Below are positions 13,520 through 24,475 of a stretch of 64,000 nt of DNA, one piece after another (positions within the stretch are counted from its first letter, which is position 1; every line of letters begins with the position of its first letter). The notes under the pieces are model-generated. The model was given only the letters and a program-made list of their open reading frames with translations. It was not told the origin of the DNA and did not search any database. The stretch covers positions 82,438,561 to 82,502,560 of the forward strand of contig JAPWDM010000001.1 in NCBI GenBank assembly GCA_035578155.1, given 5' to 3'. The stretch is from Brachynemurus nebulosus. Taxonomy: Eukaryota; Arthropoda; Insecta; Neuroptera; Myrmeleontidae. Position numbers and translations under genes: made by a program.

Positions 13520-13554
13520 ACTGATTAGTTTTTATATCGACATGACCTTATATA
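13520..13554 (-). promoter_or_regulatory. TATA box and initiator for the minus-strand acidic protein gene
   Basis: On the minus strand TATATAA (13554-13548) is followed about 31 bases later by TCAGT (13524-13520), the arthropod initiator consensus. The coding frame opens some 40 bases further on. The spacing is canonical for a pol II core promoter. Confidence 0.55.
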
Positions 13555-13619
13555 GTAAAGCTAGAGCAGAACTGACGTTAAGTAACGCCAAAACCAAAGC
13601 AGCACAAAAATTGATGCAA

Positions 13620-13890
13620 TTTCGTGCATTTTTTAGTGTCTTTTTGGTGTCTTTTTAATTTCATGTCTTTTGGAGCATCCCGGTGTCTTTTTGGTATAAT
13701 TTGGTGTAATTTGATGTCTTTTCGGTGTCATTTGGTGCATTCTGTTGTATTTTTGGTGTCATTTGGTGTCACTTGGTGCATTTTCGTGCATTTTTAGTGT
13801 CTTTTTGGTGTCTTTTGGTATTATTTGGTGTCTTTTTAGTTTCATTTGATGTCTTTTTGGTATAATTTGGTGTCTTTTTGGTGTCATTCT
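13620..13890. repeat. Degenerate GTGTC(T/A)TTTTG minisatellite
   Basis: About 20 copies of a 10-12 bp motif (TTTGGTGTCTTTTTGGTGTC with variants GTGCA and GTATAA) run through ~270 bp of one strand. There is no ORF. It ends where the Penelope-like sequence begins. Confidence 0.85.
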
Positions 13891-13924
13891 GATAATTTAG
13901 CTAAAGAATCAATTAAAAATACAA

Positions 13925-15436
13925 GATTATTCAAATAAAATAAGCGATTTTATTAAAAAAGAAAAAATGATACGCTTAAAAACAGACCCTACTAACAAAT
14001 ATAACAAAGAAATTAAAAAACTAATTAGTAATAATAAAAGTATTTTTACTGACAAGGGTAGACAATATTTGGTGGAAATGAACCCGAGAGCTCCTAGATT
14101 GTATGGATTGGTAAAAACGCACAAACTCGACAACCCAATAAGACCAGTAGTTTCCCATATTGGATGTCAATCACATAAATTATCACAACACCTAGATTCC
14201 TTTTTTAAAACCGAAACCCAATTCACTTCCAAACACAGCATCAAAAACTCCTTCCAACTTGTAAATCAGTTAAATAACACATCCTTTCCCGGTCGGCACA
14301 AATTGGCGTCCCTGGACTGCATTGTATGTTCACCAACATTTCTACCAAGGAGTGCCTAAACTTGATTAGCGAAATAATAAACAATAAGATAAAAAATCCA
14401 GTAAAACAATCCGTGTTTATAAACTCTTTTAATACAATTTTAAAACAAAACTACTTTGAGTTCGGCAATAAATTCTTCCGACAGACAAGTGGCCTTTCAG
14501 TGGGATCACTTCTGAGCCCTCTGTTGGCAGAAATTTATATGTCCAACTTAGAAGAAATAATAATGGATAACACACTAACCAAACAACATATAAAATTTTG
14601 GTAAAGATACGTGGACAGCATAATTATAGGCTTCGATGGATCGATCCGCCAACTAGAAAAATTTATAGAGTCATTAAATTCATTAGACCCAAAAATCCAA
14701 TTTGACTTAGAGGTAGAAAAAAATAATAGTATAAACTTTTTAGATTTGACTATAACCAAAATTAAGAATAAGCTTGGTTTCACTATATACAGAAAACCAT
14801 CTTACTCAGGTATTACAATTCCAAATGATGCAATAAGTCCATATCAACATAAAGTCGCAGCCTATAATTCAATTATCCACCGAGCCTTTAATATACCTTT
14901 ATCGGAAGAAAATTTTAAAAAAGAAATAAATAATATTAAAACAATAGCGAATAATAACGGATATAATTCTAACTTAATCGATAAATTAATAACTAAGAAA
15001 AAATTCAAACAAATCTTAAAAGAAATTTACCCCTCCGTTAAACCAAAACTCCGTTAAAACTATAACATATTTTGGTAAAATATCAGATAAAATTAAAAAA
15101 ATTCTAGCAAAATCAAACGTAAATATAGCATTTAAATCAGCCTTTAATCTAGGAAACTTAATATATAACAACAAAACAAAAATTGATAAACTTAAAAAAT
15201 CGGGTATCTACAAATTAAACTGCCAAGATTGTAATGATTTTTACATCGGTCACACTGGCAGAAACTTTGAAACCCGGAGAGCAGAGCATTTAAGGTCGTA
15301 TAGAAATAAGAAATCCGACTCTGCTTTTGCGAGGCATTTAATAGACACCGGACACACACCAGAACGGGAAATTAGTGTTACACGAGGCAAGCAAAGGACA
15401 GAAGCTAACAATCTTAGAAACAATAGAAATAAATAA
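13925..15436 (+). pseudogene. Penelope-like element protein: RT plus GIY-YIG endonuclease
   Basis: Frames 13967-14335, 14326-14600, 14611-15057 and about 15075-15436 together give the distal part of a Penelope-like RT. It includes NPRAPRLYGLVKTHK, PIRPVVS, motif B QTSGLSVGSLLSPLLAE and the palm RYVDSIIIG. The catalytic motif is normally YVDD; the second aspartate is Ser here. A GIY-YIG endonuclease follows: SGIYKLNCQDCNDFYIGHTG, then RAEHLRSYR and a late H. A frameshift at ~14330, a stop before RYVDS and one at ~15057 show it is dead. The N-terminal third is missing. Confidence 0.85.
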
Positions 15437-15800
15437 GTATACTTCAGCGTTCAACTTTATTTTGAATATTATAACTTATATTTAAATTTTAATTTCTGTT
15501 TAAAACTGTATTCACTGTATTATTGTCTTTTTGTCAATTTCAAGTCCAATCTTTTGTCACGTGTTTGTTTACCTCTTGTCACACGTAATGTAATCTTCTT
15601 TCTCTTGATTTTCGGATTCTCATACTACTCCCACCCCTTCCACTTCCACATTACATACCATTCCCTCTTCATAGGTATAGGTAGATAAAATTAGTATATA
15701 AGGCATGTGCCAAATGTAATTTGTTATTCCGTTTGAAAATGAACTGACGGTTCGAAAAAATATTGTCACAGTTTCAAAATAAAAGTGGTATTTTTGCGAA
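13925..15800 (+). mobile_element. Penelope-like element, 5'-truncated
   Basis: It comprises the RT/GIY-YIG coding remnant and ~360 bp of 3' region, which includes CTGACGGTTCGAAAAAAT near 15745. I could not define terminal repeats, so the right boundary is approximate. Confidence 0.65.
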
Positions 15801-16151
15801 GTAAAATATTTGTTTATTATTTACAGCTATGAAATACCATAAAGTAACGCTCAAATCTATTAATATTAAAATTTAGTTATTTCCTTTTTAGAATTGAAAC
15901 AAATTTAAATATGGCTCTGTATTGTGTATGAGTACTCTATATGTATAGTTAATTCCCGAGTTCACTGGAAAAAAAATCCGTTCAATTTAAGGTACAAAGA
16001 AAGCTTTTGCCGTTTTCTAATAGCTAAACATAGAATAAAATTTATAATAATAATATACAATACGTAGATATTGGAGTGTGACAATATGCGAAAAACCCTT
16101 ATTCAACATTGATAAAATAATTTCGTATTTAAGATAAATTACTATTATAGC
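15801..16151. other. AT-rich spacer before the BEL/Pao element
   Basis: No ORF or structured repeat is seen. The last five bases, ATAGC (16147-16151), are the target duplication of the following element. Confidence 0.6.
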
Positions 16152-16588
16152 TGTTGGAAACAATGTTCCAACATATTTTTTGTCATTGGAAACTATTCCA
16201 AAAATAATTTTTATTTTTTAAACAAAACATTGTTATTAATTTAATAATAATTTAATTTTGTAGGAACCTTTGTAAAAAACATAAAAATATTCAATTTTGT
16301 TTAAAAATATTAAAAACAATTCATTATTAAATTACAATTCAACAAGAACGCACGTCTATATACGTGCACTTCAATTTTAATAACCATTATTATGGTGAAT
16401 TGTAATTATTATTATTATTATTTTATTTTATTTATTTATTTATTTTTTTTTTGTATTAATTTAAAAACATTTAAAATGTAACAATTTATTCTAACTTTCA
16501 TATAATTATTATTTTACAAATATAGTGCTTTATGATGTAAAAGTATGTGGTTAGTAACTTAACCAGTTTAACTCTTCATGCTATAACA
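16152..16588 (+). repeat. 5' LTR of the BEL/Pao element (437 bp)
   Basis: It starts TGTTGGAAACAATG and ends TGCTATAACA. It matches 21616-22024 over its whole length, with a few indels in A/T runs and scattered substitutions. Confidence 0.95.
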
Positions 16589-16612
16589 TGAAAATAGTCC
16601 TTCGAGCCGGAT
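16589..16612 (+). promoter_or_regulatory. Primer binding site region of the BEL/Pao element
   Basis: Immediately after the 5' LTR comes ATAGTCCTTCGAGCCGGAT, the form of primer site commonly seen in insect Pao elements. The tRNA is not assigned. Confidence 0.6.
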
Positions 16613-17241
16613 CTTTTGGATGATTGAAGAAGTTTGCTGTTTCTGAAAGTTCAAGAATCAAGAATGAAGATCTGGATTAAAGCCTATGAGATTTGAATGG
16701 GTCCGTCGAAGAAAAATACGTGAAATAAGTGTTTAGTGTTGCAAATGTTGTGCTAAGTTTGTTTCATTGTGTGCTTTTACTTGGCCTGAAAATCTTAGAA
16801 AAACTTAAAAAAGAAATTTATTTAAAAACAGAATCACCAGATAACAATAAATAGTGTGTGTTTTTGGTTGCCGTAATTATGATGCTACCAATGAATTAAT
16901 CTCAGATAAGATTTTTTATTATTACTTTTTTGTTATAATTCTTTATGCTTTCATTTTGGTTTAGCTTATTATCTTTTGACTATTGTTGTAAAACACGTTA
17001 GTTTGAAAGTTAACTTTACGTGAATATTTAACAAGTGGTTTGATTTTTGATCGTTTTCATAGCAACCACTAATAACATTTTTTTTTCTTTTTTCAATAAT
17101 TTTTGCTTTGCTTTTTGAGATTTATAAATAATTTTATATTATTTAAGTTAACGGTTTGTAAAAGGTTTATTGCTCAAAATAAGATTCATTTCACTGTTTA
17201 ATTGATTTGGTGGTGTGATTTTATAATTATTACAAGTTGCA
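16613..17241 (+). other. BEL/Pao 5' leader
   Basis: About 630 bp of non-coding leader between primer site and gag. No ORF of note. Confidence 0.6.
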
Positions 17242-18443
17242 ATGGCTGAGTTAAAAAGATTAAAGATAAAAAGAAAACAATTGAAAGGAAATATTGACAA
17301 AATTCAAAATTATATTGACAAACATGCCGCAGACATAGATGTTGAAGCTGTAAAAGTAAGAAAAGAAAGGTTGGTGGATGTTTTTAAGCAATATCAGAAT
17401 GTTCAATTTGATATTTTGGTAATTGATGACAAGGATGATGATTTTGAAATTGTTGAACAATATTTGGATCTTTTATCCAAAATTAATTCTTTGTGCACCA
17501 CAACTAAAAGCAGTGAAGTAGAATCTAACATATCAAAAGTTTCTCATTCAAAGTTGCCAAACATTGATATTCCATATTTTGATGGTAAAAAAATTCATGA
17601 ATTTAAACCATTTTTTGATTTGTTGTTGTTGTATTTGATAAAGATAAAACATTATCTAATGTACAAAAGTTGTTCCATTTGAAAAAATACTTAAAAGCTG
17701 AGGCGCTTGAAATAATCAATGAATTACCCCTTGTTAATGAATCATATGATGAAGCTCTCAAAATTTTCAGTAAAAGATTTTATAATTCAGTATTGATTAT
17801 AAATTCGCATATAACTGCTATACTAGATATTCAAGGTATAGTGAGTGGCAATAATGCTACAAATTTAAGAGAATTTCTTTCAAAAATAAACCAACAATTA
17901 TCAGCATTAAAAAATCTTAATGTGCGAATTCAGTATTGGGATGACATATTGGTTTGTATTTTGGCAAGAAAATTAGATCAAAATACAAATAAAGCATACC
18001 AATTATCACGGGGTTTTCATGAAAGTTCTAATTTGCAACATTTTCTAAAATTTTTAGAAGAAAGAGCCACAGCTTTAGAAACTGCTGCTGCTTGCAGTAG
18101 CAACAACAAACTTCATAAAATTATTAATTTAGCGGCAAGTTTGAATACGAAAAACAAAGTTAACAAATGTTTATTTTGCAATCAGCAAGGACATAAAGTT
18201 TATAGATGTGTCCAATTTAAAGAAACTGATATAAAAAATCGAACTGATTTTGTTAATAATAATAATTTATGTAATATTTGCTTAAATAAGCATAGAGGAA
18301 ATTGTTCATTTTCATTTAAATGTTCAATTTGCAAACAAAATCATAATACTTTATTGCACAATGAAACCAAAATAATTTCAACACATCAATTAGCTTATAC
18401 TATTAATAAAGAAATTCCTAATAAAGTTCATGGGTCCTCATAA
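17242..18443 (+). pseudogene. BEL/Pao gag
   Basis: Gag starts at ATG 17242 with a Lys-rich coiled region (KRLKIKRKQLKGNIDKIQ). One frameshift near 17620 moves it into the frame ending at 18443. The C-terminal part carries a CCHC knuckle with exact C-x2-C-x4-H-x4-C spacing (CLFCNQQGHKVYRC), followed by CNIC and CSICKQNHNTLLH, the usual Pao Gag cysteine pattern. The protein forms the particle shell and binds RNA in this family. Confidence 0.85.
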
Positions 18444-21333
18444 TTCAATTGTGGTTAAATGTCTCTTGGATTCTGGTTCTCGGACTTCTTTTGTTTCAAA
18501 GAAGTTAGTCAAGCAATTAGGCCTCAAAACTGCTGATAATTCAATTAGTGTGCTAGGAATTGCTAATACTACTAAAAAGATAAATCAATCAACAAATGTA
18601 GAAATTCAGTCTTGTGTTTATAATTATTCTATTAAAATCAATAATTGTGTAGTTGTTGATACTATAACATCAAAATTACCTCAATATGAGTTTAGTATCT
18701 CAAATATAAATATTCCTAAACACACATTATTAGCAGATGATGATTTCAATACTCCTGGAGAGATTTCTTTATTACTAGGTGCTGATATCTTTTTCAAAAT
18801 TTTATTAACAGGAACCGTTAAATTAGGTGTTAATAATTTGATTTTACAAAATACATATTTTGGTTTTATTGTGAGTGGTATCATTCCACATATTAGTGAT
18901 ATACAAAATAGCAATGTTTGTAATATCGTTGCTTTACATTCATTTATAAATGATGACAATGATTCAAATTTAGAAAACATTATTACCAAAGTTTGGGAAA
19001 CTGAAAAAGTACCTGAATTTTATAAAGAATTTTCTACTGAAGCTGAAGCATGTGAAAATATATTCAAAAATTCTGTAGAAAACATTAATAACAGGTTTCA
19101 GGTTAAATTGCCATTAAAATGTGAATTGTCTCAACTTGATCTTGGTGATTCATTTTCCATTGCTTTAAAAAGACTACAGTCATTGGAAAACCGATTGCAA
19201 AAAGATAAAGATTTATTCAAAGAATATTCAAAATTTGTTAATGAATATATCAATTTATGTCATGCTAAGGTTTATAAAATTAATCATTATGACTTAAATG
19301 TTGATAAGGTCTATTTTTTGGCTCATCATCCAGTTATAAGAAAGGATAAGAAAACTACCAAGGTCAGGGTAGTATTTGATGGTAGCATGCTCACAAAAAA
19401 TAAGGTTTCACTTAATGATTATCTATTTAATGGAGCTGTTGTACAAAATGAACTTTTTGATATTTTAGTTTTATTCAGAACTTATAAATTTGTTATCATG
19501 ACTGACATCAAGCAAATGTATCGGCAGGTTCATTCATCCATCACACAGATCTTTACAAAATATACTTTGGAGAGAATGTCCTGATGCTGAGTTAAAATGT
19601 CTTCAATTACAAACAGTAACTTATGGATTGAAAAGTTCTCCTTTTTTAGCTACTCGATGTTTAATTGAGTTAGCCAATAGATATATGAGGGAATTTCCTT
19701 TAGCGGCACAATCATTACTAAAAAATACTTACGTTGATGATATTCTTGGAGGAGTTGATACATTTAAATTCAAATAATCAAAATATTAGTTGTGAAGTCA
19801 CAGAATTAATTGATACTGACAGTCAAGTTTGTAATACTTTTACTGTAGAAGTCAAGTTACCATTTTTTACAAAATTTTCCAATCTTACAAGAATGTAACG
19901 AATAATGGCATATATATTAAGATTTGTTCATAACTCAAAAAATGGTAATGATAAGCTATTAACCAATTTAAGTCCATTGGAGTTACAAAATGCATTGAAT
20001 GTAATTATTAAATATTTTTAAAGTATTAATTTTTCAAAAGAAATCAAATATTTAAAAGAAAAAAACCTCTTAATTCAACGCCTATATCATTAAATCCATT
20101 TATAGACTTAAATGGATTATTGCGCGTAGGTGGCAGATTGCGTAATGCTGATATTCCGTTTACGCAAAAATTTCCAATTATTTTGACAAAAAATTGTCAT
20201 TTTACTAAGTTGATAATTATTAATGAGCATGAAAAACTATTGCATGCTGGGCCAAAACAAATCTTAAGTAGTCTTAATCAAAAATATTGGATTATCAATG
20301 GAATTCGAGAAATAAAAAAGGTTCTGCACAAATTCATAAAATGTTTTAGATTAAAGGCTAAATGTGCTGAACAGTTAATGGGGACGTTACCAGCATCTAG
20401 GGTAACTTCCAATAGAGTTTTTAAAATTACTGGTTTGGATTTTTGTGGTCCTTTTGATATCAAACAATCTCGTTTAAGAAAATCCATCATAACCAAAGGT
20501 TACATTTTATTGATAACATGTTTTGCTACTAAGGCAATTCATTTCGAATTGGTATCAAATATGACAACTGAAACATTTATGGCAGCATTTAATAGATTTA
20601 TTTCTAGAAGATGGTTACCAGCTCAGGTCTATTGTGGCAATCAGGCCACATTTAAAGGGGCAGATAACCAAATTAAAGTTTTGTATCAATTATGGAGTTC
20701 GAAGCAGCATCAAGATATTGTTGAAAACTCTTCCGCAAATATGGGAATCAAATTTAATTTCATACTCAGCTATTCTCCAGTTTTGGAGGATTGTGGGAAG
20801 CAGGTGTAAAAAGCGCAAAGAATCATTTAAAAAGAGTGGTTGGTAATTCTAACCTTACTTACGAAGAGTTATCTACTGTGATAGCTCAAATAGAAGCAAT
20901 TTTGAATTCAAGACCACTCACATCTCTATCTCAAGATATAGATGATTTATCGTGTTTAACTCCAGCTCATTTTTTAATAGGTGAACCATTGAATACTATT
21001 CCTGAACCAGATGTCACTAGTGTACCAATTAATAGATTAAAATTTTGGAGAGTTTGCACGCAGATGCAACAACATTTTTGGAAAAAATGGCATTCTGATT
21101 ATTTAGTTCTATTACAAAATAGACCAAAATGGAAAAAAGAATTTCCAAATGTTCAAGTTGGAATGCTAGTTTTGTTAAAGCAGGAAAATGTTTCACCATT
21201 AAATTGGCCATTGGCTAGAATCACATCAGTATTTCCTGGAGTTGATAGTAAAGTACGTGTGGTTGAAGTTAAAACGAAAACAGGTACTTATCGTCGTAAT
21301 ATTTCAAAGATTGCTATTTTGCCTATTTATTAA
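18430..21333 (+). pseudogene. BEL/Pao pol: protease, RT, integrase (RNase H deleted)
   Basis: 18430-19584 reads the protease (KCLLDSGSRTSFVSK, D-S-G) and the RT start (KKTTKVRVVFDGS, FVIMTDIKQMYRQV). A frameshift leads on to YGLKSSPFLATR and YVDDILGGVD (about 19730). The next readable segment, near 19760, is already the linker before integrase, so RNase H and connection regions are missing. Integrase follows: LLHAGPKQIL, GLDFCGPF with the first Asp kept, YCGNQATFKGA where the expected second catalytic Asp is Gly, and WEAGVKSAKNHL with the Glu. The Pao C-terminal domain (PLTSLSQD, TPAHFLIGEPL, WPLARI) ends at 21333. Confidence 0.9.
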
Positions 21334-21615
21334 CAATAAAGTTTAGGAATTATTTATTCTAATCTTAAAATAATCGATTTCATATTGTTGAAATAATTAT
21401 AGCATTTAATTTAATTTTTTCTTTCTTCTAATAACTACCTATAAAATTGAATTTTTTTTCTGAAATTACTTTCGATTATAATTTGAATTGTTGATTTCAA
21501 CTATTTAATGTTTCATTGATTTTTTGTTAATCATATTTGTTTAGAAAGTAATATTTGATGTTGTGGTGGCTAATAGCTAATATTTTCATAATATTTATCT
21601 TTGTGGCTCCCAGCA
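21334..21615 (+). other. BEL/Pao 3' untranslated region with polypurine-type tract
   Basis: Non-coding between the pol stop and the 3' LTR. It ends TTGTGGCTCCCAGCA directly before TGTTGG, as is usual for Pao elements. Confidence 0.6.
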
Positions 21616-22024
21616 TGTTGGAAACAATGTTCCAACATATTTTTTGTCATTGGAAACTATTCCAAAAATAATTTTTATTTTCTAAACAAAACATTGTTAT
21701 TAATTTAATACTTTAATTTTGTAGGAACCTTTGTAAAAAACATAAAAATATTCAATTTTGTTTAAAAATATTAAAAACATTAAATTACAATTCAACAGGA
21801 ACGCACGTCTATATACGTGCACTTCAATTTTAATAACCAATATTATGGTGAATTGTAATTATTATTATTATTATTTTTTTTTTTTTGTATTAATTTAAAA
21901 ACATTTAAAATGTAACAATTTATTCTAATTTTCATATAATTATTATTTTGCAAATAAAGTGCTTTATGATGTAAAACTTTGTGTGGTTAATAACTTAACC
22001 AGTTTAACTCTTCGTGCTATAACA
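21616..22024 (+). repeat. 3' LTR of the BEL/Pao element (409 bp)
   Basis: Partner of 16152-16588. It is 28 bp shorter, mainly through contraction of T and ATTT runs. Confidence 0.95.
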
Positions 22025-22029
22025 ATAGC

Positions 22030-23318
22030 CGTTTACAAAACTAAAGCCATAGGTATATGTATAAACTAATTTTTTATAATTAAAACAATAGAAAATAATA
22101 AATTTAACAAAAACAGATACATTGTTTAGATAAATATAAAATATTAAAAGGAAATTTTCTTAAAATATACGGAATATTGTACAATTAAATAAGACTAAAA
22201 AATCTATAACGAGAAATTAATGTTTCAAAACTACTTTAAGATCATCAAATTAATGTTTCAAAAAACTACTTTAAGATGATTACATATTAAGTTTTAAGAA
22301 TAAGATTTTTAAAAAATTTATTCATATTTATAAAATATGATTTTATCGACGTAGAGACCTTTACTTTTAACAGAGTACTGTATAGATCGTATATTAACAT
22401 TACTATGCATTTCACAAATTTATCGAAGTATGTATATATTCCTATATTAAAATTTTAGCATGTGTTTTTTCAATTTCTTATAAAAAATGTTTTAAGCTGC
22501 TTGAATGCTTTTATTTAGAAGTAGAAGGGTTAACGGAACATTAATTTTTTTATTCCTATAAAAGTGTTTCTTGCTTTTGTACAATATAAATATGCTTAGT
22601 TTAAACTTTTTAACAGTCATTAACATCATAAGACATCAAATAAAGTCTTACTAAATCATACATCATATCCAACAAACAAATAATGTGGTTTAAAACAGAT
22701 CGCCAATATTACCTTTAAAAATTATTAATAAAATTTTTTTTATTAAAAAACAGATATTTTTATAAGTAACAGCGATTTTAGCTGAGTACATAATATAATT
22801 GTAATATTAAATTTCATCAGAGAATATTATCATATACAAATTAAAAATAAAAAATATATATACAGAGTGATACATATTTGTAAAATTATGAGAATATATA
22901 TAGTGTGCCGTAATTATAAATGAAAATTTTTTATAAAATTTGATATTAATTTCAAACTTATTACTTTTTGCTAGCAGAAATCGGTATATGAATAAAAACT
23001 AACATTTCTACTCATAGTCATATATTTAAATTACACAATGCTAATAATATCAAATAGTTATACATAAATTTATGTGAATTTTTATATTCGAATCAAGTTT
23101 AGGGTATGATATTTAAAAAAATAGTTTGATTTATTTTTTAGGGATGGATGTAAATAAAAAGATCGGTTTTTCTTTTTAAAAATTTTTTTATTAACTATAG
23201 TTTAAAAAAATAGGTACAATAATCACTTTTTAACATGTAAACAATAATAAGATTTCTTACAAAAATATGTCAATTTTTTAAATTTACAAATTTCAAGAAG
23301 ATCCAACGTTTTGAATAG
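22030..23318. other. AT-rich intergenic DNA
   Basis: About 1.3 kb without convincing ORFs. The only structure noticed is a near-duplicated AATGTTTCAAAACTACTTTA at ~22215 and ~22250. Confidence 0.6.
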
Positions 23319-23657
23319 TTATTTATGAGTTAGTCCTATTGGCCCATTATTCATAATACCCAGTTTTGGATTGCTCTGCAGCCATGCTAGCATCTGCTCA
23401 TTTAAATTGTCGAATCTCGCCGGCAATGATATGTATCCAATTTCTAACTCCAATATTGTCTTCATTTTCGATGAATCGAATTTTGATGGCGATTGTCTCG
23501 GGCTTATAATTTTATAGATTTTTCCAATTTCCATATCAGAAAGTTTCATCCATCGTTTAACAGCGCCAAGATGGTTCAATTCGTCCATAAAATTTCCCGC
23601 CATTTTTTGAATTAAGTCTCTGTTTCCAGATGAAGCACCAGCAGTAATGGATTCCAT
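23319..23657 (-). CDS. Unidentified 112-residue protein with strong core promoter
   Basis: An intact ORF in AT-rich DNA but with a balanced residue composition, which argues it is real. It begins MESITAGASSGNRDLIQKMA, and its middle (WMKLSDMEIGKIYKIIS ... TILELEIGYISLPARFDNL) reads like a short beta-rich fold: a W..L..LEIGKIYKI start, then an LPARF motif. There is no signal peptide, membrane segment or cysteine. I have the impression that similar short proteins occur beside mobile or viral genes in insects, but I cannot name the family. A TATA box and CRE-type site lie ~120-150 bp upstream. Confidence 0.6.
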   Translation of the reverse strand: MESITAGASSGNRDLIQKMAGNFMDELNHLGAVKRWMKLSDMEIGKIYKIISPRQSPSKFDSSKMKTILELEIGYISLPARFDNLNEQMLAWLQSNPKLGIMNNGPIGLTHK

Positions 23658-23744
23658 TGTTGACAGTAATTAGTTTTTAACACAACAATTGAAAATAATT
23701 TTTTACAACAATAAGATTTAATGTTTTTCACTAAAGTTTCGATC

Positions 23745-23808
23745 AAAATTGCGATTGAAGAAATTCTGTCGCGGTCTTTTATAGCAGAATAATAGTATGA
23801 TGACGTCA
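23745..23808 (-). promoter_or_regulatory. CRE + TATA + initiator promoter
   Basis: On the minus strand the perfect palindrome TGACGTCA (23808-23801) is followed by TATAAAAG (23783-23776) and, 28 bases on, TTCAATC, a match to the initiator pattern. The predicted start gives a 5' leader of about 100 bp to the ATG at 23657. The elements are correctly ordered and spaced for that ORF. Confidence 0.6.
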
Positions 23809-23844
23809 GTCATCGCACTTAGGGAATTTCTTTATGTAGCCATA

Positions 23845-23919
23845 CCTGTTGCTTCATTTTTGCAGGTTAAAACCTGTTGCTTCATTTTTGCAGGTTAAAA
23901 CCTGTTGCTTCATTTTTGC
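23845..23919. repeat. Three direct repeats of 28 bp
   Basis: CCTGTTGCTTCATTTTTGCA plus GGTTAAAA occurs twice completely and a third time without its last bases. Each junction makes CAGGTTAAAACCTG, an inverted pair CAGGTT/AACCTG. The repeats lie just upstream of the CRE/TATA promoter. Confidence 0.85.
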
Positions 23920-24039
23920 ATATTAGACAGAAATCTTCGCTATTTGATATCAGTATACCTTTTAACGACGTCAACTGACAATTTATACAAGTTTAAACCT
24001 GTTTTCAGATAAAAATATGCAATCTTATGATAAAATTAT

Positions 24040-24260
24040 GAATCAAGGTACAGAGTTCGCGGTGGTTAAGACTAGCAACGCTTCTTTTTTCATGGAATTT
24101 TGAATCAAGGTACAGAGTTCGCAGTGGTTCAGACCAGCAACGCCATCTTTTAACTATCAAAAAGGATTTTTCGGCACCACCTGTTGAAAATTTCTCAAAC
24201 TTACGCACAGGGATCGCTAGTATCCAGACTACGAGCGCCACTAGTAGCGAAAACAATTTT
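24040..24260. repeat. Diverged direct repeats, ~62-bp spacing
   Basis: GAATCAAGGTACAGAGTTCG begins at 24040 and again at 24102, each followed by a GTGGTT..GAC.AGCAACGC block. A third, more diverged block lies near 24200-24245. The long minus-strand ORF over this area (24005-24277) is largely this repeat and is not called a gene. Confidence 0.6.
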
Positions 24261-24297
24261 GCAGGGCACAAAGTCATCTATTAGGGAAATTTTGAAT

Positions 24298-24475
24298 TCT
24301 TAGGTTCGATTAGGTTAGAAAAAATTTGTTAGGTTATGTTAGGTTAGGTTAGGTTAGGTTAGGATAGGTTAGGTTAGATTAGATTAGGTTAGGTTAGGTT
24401 AGGTTAGGTTAGATCAAGTTCCGTTGGGTTCCGTTAGGCTAGCAAAAAATTTTGTTAGGTTCGGTTAGGTTTGAG
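24298..24475. repeat. Interstitial telomere-like (TTAGG)n tract
   Basis: About 180 bp of TTAGG units, roughly 20 perfect ones, broken by TTAGA, TTCGG and TTATG variants. TTAGG is the ancestral arthropod telomere motif. Unlike a terminal array this one is degenerate and lies between unique sequences. Confidence 0.85.

Larger units (their letters stand above)
16152..22024 (+). mobile_element. BEL/Pao LTR retrotransposon with both LTRs
   Basis: The 5.9-kb element is flanked by ATAGC (16147-16151 and 22025-22029), the 5-bp duplication usual for BEL/Pao. Its LTRs begin TGTTGGAAACA and end ATAACA. The interior codes for Gag with zinc knuckles, an aspartic protease, RT, integrase and the Pao-type C-terminal domain, in that order. 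Frameshifts and a deletion between RT and integrase make it non-autonomous. Confidence 0.95.

Noticed and set aside
15740..15765. Hammerhead ribozyme in the Penelope-like 3' region
   Set aside because: CTGACGG..CGAAA resembles part of the core, but the CTGANGA box is not met and stems I-III were not found.
24005..24277. 90-codon minus-strand ORF
   Set aside because: Mostly the ~62-bp diverged direct repeats; no promoter and repeated residue blocks (RTLYLDSKFH) follow the DNA repeat.
24298..24475. Chromosome end
   Set aside because: The TTAGG tract is short, degenerate and flanked by 24 and 39 kb of other sequence, so it is interstitial.
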